Positions 14,446-19,431 of a stretch of DNA of 19,431 nucleotides are shown here, in pieces. The notes under the pieces are model-generated. The model searched no databases, was not told the DNA's origin, and saw only the letters and a list, made by a program, of their open reading frames with translations. Positions within the stretch are counted from its first letter, which is position 1, and every line of letters begins with the position of its first letter. Source of the DNA: an uncultured Eubacteriales bacterium (GTDB lineage Bacteria; Bacillota; Clostridia; Oscillospirales; Oscillospiraceae). A program made the translations under genes and the position numbers. The DNA is taken from contig USEU01000040.1 in the NCBI GenBank assembly GCA_900553805.1, positions 1-19,431 of the forward strand. The letters are read 5' to 3'.

Positions 14446-15082
14446 TTTCTTTCAGTTCCTTTATCATTTTTTCTAAGATGGCGGGCATCTGCGCGGGGCT
14501 TTCGCAGAAATGGCTGCCCCCCACCGCCTGAATTTCCGCCTTATCGCGGAAGCCCCACAGCACGCTCAGGCACGGCACCCCCGCGTTGGCAGCCGTCAGC
14601 ACGTCCACCTCGCTGTCGCCCACATAGACACAGCACTCGACGCCGATGCGGGCCATGGCCGCCCGGACCATATCCGGCGCGGGCTTGCGGGGGCAGTCGG
14701 GCTGCTCCCCCTGGGCATAGACGCCGGGGAAGTACTGCGCGCACAGCCGCTTGGTGGCGGCGTCCGGCTTATTGGACACGACCGCGATGGGGTGGGCGGA
14801 GAGTGCTTCCAGGGCCGCGGAAATGCCGGGATAGGGGGCGGTCGCCTCCTGGCAGTGCTCCCGATAGTAGCACCGGAACTCCGCCAGAGGGGCCTGCCAG
14901 TCCTCCCCTGCCGGAACGGCCAGCTGGAGCAGCCGGGCCGCGCCGTTGCCCACGAACCGGCGCACCTCTTCCCTGGTGCGCTCCGGGTAGCCAAAAACAT
15001 TCATCGTGTGATTGACAGCGCTACTCAGATCATCCAGAGTGTTCAGCAGCGTGCCGTCCAAATCAAATAGGATGCCGATCAT
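14435..15082 (-). CDS. gph: HAD-superfamily phosphatase, phosphoglycolate-phosphatase-like
   Basis: This 215-residue HAD hydrolase has all four motifs. Motif I is DLDGT with nucleophile D7 and acid D9. Motif II is VVSNK with S103, motif III the lysine in PRKPAPD (131-137), and motif IV GDSEVD (155-160). The cap domain is the helical Gph/PGMB type between residues 15 and 85. Gph removes phosphate from 2-phosphoglycolate formed during DNA repair, but close relatives act on sugar phosphates or pyrophosphate, so the substrate is not fixed. The ATG follows the dnaC-like stop with no gap (TAAATG), and the 3' end overlaps yfbR by 11 nt. The gene is clearly part of the operon. Confidence 0.85.
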   Translation of the reverse strand: MIGILFDLDGTLLNTLDDLSSAVNHTMNVFGYPERTREEVRRFVGNGAARLLQLAVPAGEDWQAPLAEFRCYYREHCQEATAPYPGISAALEALSAHPIAVVSNKPDAATKRLCAQYFPGVYAQGEQPDCPRKPAPDMVRAAMARIGVECCVYVGDSEVDVLTAANAGVPCLSVLWGFRDKAEIQAVGGSHFCESPAQMPAILEKMIKELKENGQ

Positions 15083-16066
15083 TTATACCCCCCGATTCTT
15101 GAGCACCCGGATGTCCTCCCCCACAAAGGTGAGCCGGGTAAAGCTGCCGTGGAGCCGGGAGGCGATCTGGGGGGAATAGCGCCGGGCGATCTCATCCACG
15201 TTCAGGTTGGTGGAGATGACCATGGGCTTGTTGTACAGCAGCCGGTCGTTGAGCAGACCATACAGCGCCGCCGTGACAAACTGGCCGGGCATCTCGGTGC
15301 CCAGATCGTCCAGGATCAGCAGGTCACAGGTATTGTACTTGGTGATCTCCCTGCGCGCGTCCTCGCCGCCGCCGAATTTGGCCTGCTCCAGCTTGGAGAA
15401 CAGGTGCCCGGCGGTCTCATACACCACGCTGTATCCCCGCTCTGCCACAGCCCTGGCAATGCAGGCGGAGAGGAAGGTCTTGCCCAGCCCCGTGCTGCCC
15501 ACAAAGAGCAGATTGCCGGAATTGGGCGTAAAGCCCGCCGCGTATTTGCGGCAATTCTGGAAATTGCGCTCCATGATTGCCCTGGGACTGGCTCCATACT
15601 TGGAATCGGTATAATCTGAATAGTAATCCAGCCGGAATTGGGAGAAGCTCTCCTTGCCGCCGGTGAGGACGGCAATCTCCTTTTTCTGCTCCTGGCGGCA
15701 CAGCTCCGCCAGGCACTCGCACATGGTAGAGCCGACATAGCCCGTCCCGCCGCAGACCTCGCAGATGGGCGTCTCGTCCAGATAGCCCTCCTCGAAATTC
15801 TCATAGGCCAGGAGCGCCCGCTCCTGCTGAAGCTCCAGATTCTGGAGTCTGGCCTTTTCCAGCAACTCCTTGCCGTCGCTGCCCTGCAAAAAGGCCGCCT
15901 GGGCCGCCTGGACCATGGTGCGGCGCAGGAGCATATCGATCTCCCGGATGCGGGGCACCTTTGCATAGGCCTCCGCCAGATGCTGCCGGTTTTCGGACTC
16001 CCGGTCCTCCTTCGCCTGGGCCAGACGGTTTCTGGCCCGCTGGACCACTTCGCTGCTGTATGCCAT
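15083..16066 (-). CDS. dnaC: DnaC/DnaI-type AAA+ helicase loader with zinc motif
   Basis: This 327-residue AAA+ ATPase is predicted to load the replicative helicase onto DNA. The N-terminal helical region (1-95) is followed by a zinc-binding motif ICEVCGGTGYVGSTMCEC (C102, C105, C116, C118), as in Bacillota loaders related to DnaI. The ATPase core has Walker A GSTGLGKT (190-197), Walker B LLILDDLG (249-256), sensor 1 in VISTNLN (283-289) and a probable arginine finger in SRLHG (303-307). IstB proteins of IS21 elements share the core, but this has no IstA partner and sits 3 nt after dnaD, which supports the primosome role. The start has GGAGG inside the dnaD end. Confidence 0.9.
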   Translation of the reverse strand: MAYSSEVVQRARNRLAQAKEDRESENRQHLAEAYAKVPRIREIDMLLRRTMVQAAQAAFLQGSDGKELLEKARLQNLELQQERALLAYENFEEGYLDETPICEVCGGTGYVGSTMCECLAELCRQEQKKEIAVLTGGKESFSQFRLDYYSDYTDSKYGASPRAIMERNFQNCRKYAAGFTPNSGNLLFVGSTGLGKTFLSACIARAVAERGYSVVYETAGHLFSKLEQAKFGGGEDARREITKYNTCDLLILDDLGTEMPGQFVTAALYGLLNDRLLYNKPMVISTNLNVDEIARRYSPQIASRLHGSFTRLTFVGEDIRVLKNRGV

Positions 16067-16069
16067 CTT

Positions 16070-16975
16070 TTATTCCTCCCGCAATACGCGCTGGATCGCT
16101 TCCAGCTCGGCCTGGCCCAGCTGGCCGGAGGCGCCCTTGGGGGGCGCTTTGGCGTCGCCGTTTTTCACAGCCTCCGCCGTTGTCAGGCCCTCCTTGGCCC
16201 AGCGCTGCAAAATTTTATTCATGTACGCCCAGTTCAGGCCGCCGGTGTTCAGGCAGGTGCGCTCATAGGCCATGGCGATCACCCCGTCCTCGAAGCCAAG
16301 GTCCAGCCAGCTCAGGGCGTATTTTTCCTCTGCCTGGGTCAGGCACCGGCCCCGAATCTGCAAAATGTCCATCAGCCGGCGCAGACGGAAGTAGAGGAAA
16401 TTCCGCTTCTGGATGTAGGCGGACGCCTCCTCCAGGGTATCGATCCCATTCTCCGCCCAGTAATAGGCCTCCTTTTCAATGGCCCGGAAGCCCGGGCGGC
16501 GGAAGTCCACGCTCTGGGGATTGCGCAGCAGGGCGCGCTGGCGCTCCCGGTTCACACAGTAGCTCACCAGCAGCTGGATTACTTCGGTGGGCAAGCCCAG
16601 ATAACGAATGAAGCCAAGGACGGTTTTCATTTCATCCACAGTCAGCTTTCGGTCGTTCAGCAGCTTTTCGATCTCACTGCACAGGATCTGGAAGGAGTTG
16701 TCCCGCTTGGCGGTGTCCAGCACATCCTGCTCGGTATACGCGGGCGGCTCCCCGGGGCGGATGGTGCTTCTGGGCTTTTCGGGCCACAGGCCCAGCTGGC
16801 GCAAAGTGGCCGTGGCCATGGCCAGGCGGGAATGGCTGATGTGGAGCGTCTGCTCCGCCTGCTCCGCCGGGTTTCCGCTGGATATGTAAAGGTACAGCAG
16901 CGCCGCGTCCGGGCTGGCCGCGCCCAGGAGCTTGCGCACACTGGCTTCGTCGATTTTTACTGCTTCCGCTGTCAT
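16070..16975 (-). CDS. dnaD: DnaD-domain primosomal protein
   Basis: A 301-residue DnaD/DnaB-type replication-initiation protein of Bacillota, helping to bring the helicase to the origin or a restart fork. The N-terminal region (about 10-68) looks like a winged helix. A first helical DnaD domain (about 80-190) includes YCVNRERQRALLR. A second one (about 205-270) has the family's WLDLGFEDGVIAMAYERT and the closing YMNKILQRWAKEGLTT. The short charged tail is typical. The ATG has GAGGAAAG upstream, and the gene is first in an eight-gene operon with its own SigA-type promoter. Adjacent dnaD and dnaC-like genes are a common Clostridia arrangement. Confidence 0.88.
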   Translation of the reverse strand: MTAEAVKIDEASVRKLLGAASPDAALLYLYISSGNPAEQAEQTLHISHSRLAMATATLRQLGLWPEKPRSTIRPGEPPAYTEQDVLDTAKRDNSFQILCSEIEKLLNDRKLTVDEMKTVLGFIRYLGLPTEVIQLLVSYCVNRERQRALLRNPQSVDFRRPGFRAIEKEAYYWAENGIDTLEEASAYIQKRNFLYFRLRRLMDILQIRGRCLTQAEEKYALSWLDLGFEDGVIAMAYERTCLNTGGLNWAYMNKILQRWAKEGLTTAEAVKNGDAKAPPKGASGQLGQAELEAIQRVLREE

Positions 16976-17029
16976 AGCTCTTTCCTCTTATCTGCGTTTC
17001 TCAATGGGCATACCCATCCATTTTGGTCT

Positions 17030-17058
17030 ATTATAGCACAAGCGCATCCAATCGACAA
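17030..17058 (-). promoter_or_regulatory. Promoter of the dnaD-hypA operon
   Basis: On the minus strand TTGTCG (17058-17053) and a perfect TATAAT (17035-17030) are separated by 17 nt, 54 nt upstream of the dnaD start. No terminator with a T-run is evident between the eight downstream genes, so this is probably the main promoter for all of them. Confidence 0.75.
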
Positions 17059-17277
17059 CTTCCGATTGCCATGGATTTTGCCAAATTTCGCTGGTAACTT
17101 TTGTGCAAGCGCTGGATATTGTGTCCGCCCTGGCCGCGCGGCACAAGGCGGCGGGGTCCATCCGCCCCGGCGCTGGACTGGGCGCCGAAACGCAAGGCAG
17201 AGGATTCCTTTCTGTTTTGGTAGAAAAAGCAACAATTTTCCACACTTCACCAAGAAAAATCTTGTGGGATTCACTTG
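17059..17277. other. Non-coding spacer with a GC-rich, hairpin-prone block
   Basis: Together with the promoters on both sides this is the largest gene-free stretch (16976-17389, 414 nt). Open frames across it lack ribosome binding sites and familiar content. Positions 17111-17205 are much richer in GC than the flanks and hold nested inverted repeats, such as GGGGTCCATCCGCCCC and GGCGC-TGGACTGG-GCGCC. Beyond that block lies GCAACAA (17229-17235), the inverted partner of TTGTTGC (17275-17281), which overlaps the antiporter promoter. Neither predicted promoter transcribes this block. It could be a decayed element, a small RNA gene or a regulatory spacer; I cannot decide. Confidence 0.4.
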
Positions 17278-17305
17278 TTGCATCCCATCAAAAGAATGGT
17301 ATAAT
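17278..17305 (+). promoter_or_regulatory. Promoter of the antiporter gene
   Basis: TTGCAT (17278-17283) and a perfect TATAAT (17300-17305) are separated by 16 nt. The start codon lies at 17390, so the leader is about 78 nt long. I see no clear riboswitch in the leader. Confidence 0.7.
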
Positions 17306-17389
17306 AGTCACGTTCCAAGTCGGGGCAGCGTTTTCTCCACCGCGGATCCCAGCGCTCCGGCAGATTACATAACAAGAGAGGCTTTCTTT

Positions 17390-18682
17390 ATGGAATACTT
17401 ACTTGCCATCGGCATTGCCATGCTGGCAGGCCTGATGCTTACCCGTCTTACCAAGCGCTTTAATCTGCCCGACGTTACCAGCTATCTGATCGCGGGGCTT
17501 CTGGTTGGTCCGCTGGTACTGGGGCGGCTGGGCATTCCGGGGCTGGGCTTTACTTCCTTTGATTTTGTGGGTGAAATGAGCCTGATCTCTGACGTGGCGC
17601 TGGGCTTCATTGCCTTCTCCATCGGCAACGAATTCCGGCTGGAGGATTTAAAGCAGATCGGCCGCCAGGCCACCATCGTCGGCATCGTCCAGGCGCTGAC
17701 CGCCACGCTGTTTGTGGACGCGGCTCTTTTCGTGCTGCACCTGATCCTGGGCAATGAGGTGCTGCCCCTGTCCACCTGCCTGATCCTGGGTGCCATCGCT
17801 ACCGCCACCGCGCCCGCCGCTACCATCATGGTCATCAATCAGTACAAGGCCAAAGGACCGCTGACCTCCATCCTGCTGCCCATCGTGGCGCTGGACGACG
17901 CGGTGGGTCTGATGGTCTTTGCCGTGTCCAACGGCATTGCCAAGGCGATCATCAGCGGCTCTGTCAGCCTGGTCTCCGTACTGGTCAATCCCCTGCTGGA
18001 GATCGTTGTTTCCCTGGCGCTGGGCGCCGGGATGGGATGGCTGTTCAGCCATCTGGAGCGATTCTTCCATTCCCGCTCCAAGCGTCTGAGCCTGACGGTC
18101 TGCTTCGTATTTATGTGCGTCGCCCTTTCCAAGCTGGAGATCCCGCTGGGCGGCGGCGTAGAGCTGGGCTTCTCCTCCCTGCTGGTGTGCATGATGTGTG
18201 GCACCTTCTTCTGCAACCTGTGCGACTTCTCCGAGGAGATCATGTACCGTACCGACCGCTGGACGGCTCCCGTGTTCGTGCTCTTCTTTGTGCTCAGCGG
18301 CGCGGAGCTGGACCTGCGGGTGTTCCAGAGCGCGGCGGTGATCGGCATCGGCGTTGTGAATATTCTGGCCCGGTCTGCCGGTAAGATCATCGGCGCTCAT
18401 TTCAGCGCCAAGGCCACCCACTGCCAGGATACCATCTGCAAATACCTGGGCATCACCCTGCTGCCCCAGGCGGGCGTGGCGCTGGGCATGTCCGTTACCG
18501 TGGCCGCCGAGTTTGGCGCGGAGGGTGCGCTGATCCGCAACATCACCCTGTTCTGCGTGCTGATCTATGAGCTGGTCGGCCCCGTGTTTACCAAGATGGC
18601 ACTGACCGCCGCCGGGGAGATCGAGCCCAACGCCGTCTCCAGCCGCGGCGTGATCCCCACCACCCCCAACCAGAAGTCTTGA
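17390..18682 (+). CDS. CPA2-family cation/proton antiporter
   Basis: This 430-residue integral membrane protein of the Na+/H+ or K+/H+ exchanger type has about 12 hydrophobic segments. Family features are the discontinuous helix TATAPAATIMVINQYKAKG (138-156), the paired acidic residues of VALDDAVGLMVF (166-177; D169-D170) at the expected ion-binding place, and LPQAGVALGM in the second half. There is no C-terminal TrkA-N (NAD-binding) domain, so it is not a full KefB/KefC. It should exchange cations for protons and help with pH or salt balance; the ion cannot be told. The AAGAGAGG site precedes ATG 17390; upstream in-frame sequence lies in the spacer and is not coding. Its stop codon is overlapped by the -35 box of the next gene. 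Confidence 0.87.
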   Translation: MEYLLAIGIAMLAGLMLTRLTKRFNLPDVTSYLIAGLLVGPLVLGRLGIPGLGFTSFDFVGEMSLISDVALGFIAFSIGNEFRLEDLKQIGRQATIVGIVQALTATLFVDAALFVLHLILGNEVLPLSTCLILGAIATATAPAATIMVINQYKAKGPLTSILLPIVALDDAVGLMVFAVSNGIAKAIISGSVSLVSVLVNPLLEIVVSLALGAGMGWLFSHLERFFHSRSKRLSLTVCFVFMCVALSKLEIPLGGGVELGFSSLLVCMMCGTFFCNLCDFSEEIMYRTDRWTAPVFVLFFVLSGAELDLRVFQSAAVIGIGVVNILARSAGKIIGAHFSAKATHCQDTICKYLGITLLPQAGVALGMSVTVAAEFGAEGALIRNITLFCVLIYELVGPVFTKMALTAAGEIEPNAVSSRGVIPTTPNQKS

Positions 18683-18706
18683 CATTTTCCGGCAGAACAG
18701 TATAAT
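18679..18706 (+). promoter_or_regulatory. Near-perfect SigA promoter of the phosphoribosyltransferase gene
   Basis: TTGACA (18679-18684) and TATAAT (18701-18706) are both perfect consensus boxes, with a 16-nt spacer. The -35 box contains the stop codon TGA of the antiporter gene. The mRNA would start near 18713, about 30 nt before the ATG. Confidence 0.85.
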
Positions 18707-18742
18707 GATTCTTAGAATAAATATATGTAAGGAGTCTTTCCC

Positions 18743-19297
18743 ATGTTCTATCATATGCGCATTGCCGGGCTGGAACGGGATCTTCCTATCTGCCCTGTGA
18801 ATGACAACCTGTCCATTGCGGGCTTCGTGATCTTTGGCGACCAGGCGCTGACCGTTGCCTGTGCCAAGGAGTTGCTGGCTAAGGTGCCGCAGTACGATTA
18901 CCTGATCACTGCCGAAGCCAAGGGCATTCCTCTGGCTCACGAAATGGCCCGCCAGGCCGGGAACGCCAAGTACCTCCTGGCGCGGAAGGCTCCCAAGCTG
19001 TATATGCGGGATATCTTCTCCGTGGCCGTCAACTCCATCACCACTGCCAACGAGCAGCGGCTGTACCTGGACGGTGCGGATGCCGCGCTGATGAAGGGCA
19101 AGAAGATTCTGCTGGTGGACGACGTGATCTCCACCGGCGAGAGCATGTCCGCTCTGGAAGCCCTGGTGACCAAGGCTGGAGGCATAATCTGCGGCCGGGC
19201 CGCCATTCTGGCCGAGGGCGACGCCCAGGATCGGCCGGACATTGTGTATCTGGAAAAGCTCCCTCTGTTCCACCCCGACGGAACCATCATGGAATAA
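18743..19297 (+). CDS. Type I phosphoribosyltransferase (adenine/xanthine PRT-like)
   Basis: This 184-residue cytoplasmic protein has the PRPP-binding signature ILLVDDVISTGES at residues 122-134 and the upstream loop LITAEAKGIPLAHEMAR (54-70), which resembles the PPi loop of adenine and xanthine phosphoribosyltransferases. It most likely joins a purine base to PRPP, making a nucleotide by salvage. The residues that set base specificity cannot be read with confidence. Length and layout fit Apt (about 170-180) best, with Xpt and PyrE as alternatives. AAGGAG lies 10 nt upstream of the ATG. It has its own strong promoter and terminator, so it is expressed independently of the antiporter. Confidence 0.85.
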   Translation: MFYHMRIAGLERDLPICPVNDNLSIAGFVIFGDQALTVACAKELLAKVPQYDYLITAEAKGIPLAHEMARQAGNAKYLLARKAPKLYMRDIFSVAVNSITTANEQRLYLDGADAALMKGKKILLVDDVISTGESMSALEALVTKAGGIICGRAAILAEGDAQDRPDIVYLEKLPLFHPDGTIME

Positions 19298-19303
19298 AAA
19301 GCG

Positions 19304-19347
19304 CCTCCCGCAGCCAAAGCTGAAGCTGAAGCCGCGGGAGGATTTTT
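19304..19347 (+). terminator. Rho-independent terminator of the phosphoribosyltransferase gene
   Basis: CCTCCCGC (19304-19311) and GCGGGAGG (19334-19341) form an 8-bp perfect stem, extended by inner GGCT/AGCC-type pairing, then A and five T (19343-19347). It begins 6 nt after the stop codon. Confidence 0.85.
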
Positions 19348-19349
19348 AT

Positions 19350-19431
19350 GGCAACACCGCACAATTTGGCAAGAAGCCCAGCCTGGATTTTTGGCTCAAT
19401 TCAAAGTTTGGAAAACGAAGGAATACTGTAT
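19350..19431. repeat. Left end of MITE-like inverted-repeat element (copy 3, partial)
   Basis: These 82 bp match the first 83 bp of the complete copy at 12491 with a single base deleted in the CCCC run, in the same orientation. The element begins 2 nt after the T-run of the preceding terminator, and the right part is cut off by the window edge. Near-identity between copies suggests recent spread. Confidence 0.88.

Noticed and set aside
15083..16066. IstB-like helper ATPase of an IS21 element
   Set aside because: There is no IstA transposase or element ends; the gene directly follows a dnaD-like gene and carries the zinc motif of helicase loaders.
17236..17244. TTTTCCACA, a match to the relaxed DnaA box (TTWTNCACA), upstream of the dnaD/dnaC-like operon
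   Set aside because: About one such match is expected by chance on both strands of a window this long, and there is no cluster of boxes, AT-rich unwinding region or dnaA/dnaN gene.

Overview
This 19.4 kb window looks like chromosomal DNA from a GC-rich anaerobic member of the Clostridia, most likely an Oscillospiraceae/Ruminococcaceae-type gut bacterium. The support is indirect: a DnaD plus DnaC-type primosome gene pair (a Bacillota hallmark), strong AGGAGG ribosome binding sites, a minimal two-gene SufC/SufB-like Fe-S assembly system typical of anaerobes, HypA/HypB nickel maturation proteins, and a multi-Fe-S flavoprotein. I see no rRNA, tRNA, CRISPR array or complete transposase gene.

Layout. 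Positions 1-55 are the right end of a short inverted-repeat element (MITE-like). A truncated response-regulator receiver fragment follows on the minus strand (144-314). Next come xylulokinase xylB (489-1961, minus) and an AraC-family regulator (2122-3033, minus). The AraC gene is divergent from a sufC/sufB-like pair (3244-4907, plus) that matches the SUF-like minimal system (SMS). A lower-GC island (about 4950-6800) holds an unrecognised two-pass membrane/coiled-coil protein (minus) divergent from a small XRE-type HTH regulator (plus). A two-gene pentose operon follows (6958-9217, plus): an FGGY kinase that is probably a ribulokinase, coupled to araD.

From 16975 down to 9279, eight minus-strand genes form what was probably one compact operon: dnaD-like, dnaC-like, gph-like, yfbR-like, a GNAT acetyltransferase, hypB, a 944-residue Fe-S/flavin oxidoreductase, and hypA. 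A 161-bp MITE-like element sits between hypB and the oxidoreductase gene, and its 3-bp target duplication is the hypB stop codon. On the far right are a CPA2-type cation/proton antiporter (17390-18682, plus) and a phosphoribosyltransferase (18743-19297, plus). Another copy of the repeat begins at 19350 and runs off the end.

How it fits together. XylB, the FGGY kinase and AraD converge on D-xylulose 5-phosphate, so two of the loci feed pentoses into the pentose phosphate pathway; the isomerases AraA and XylA must lie elsewhere. SufC/SufB-like proteins would build Fe-S clusters, and the 944-residue protein carries about 27 cysteines in cluster-like patterns. HypA and HypB flank that protein and would deliver nickel to an enzyme not encoded here. 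The least explained parts are that oxidoreductase with its odd N-terminal cysteine domain, the unknown membrane protein/HTH pair, and the repeat family that inserts at gene ends. Both window edges fall inside copies of the same repeat, so the window may be a whole contig whose assembly broke in the repeat.
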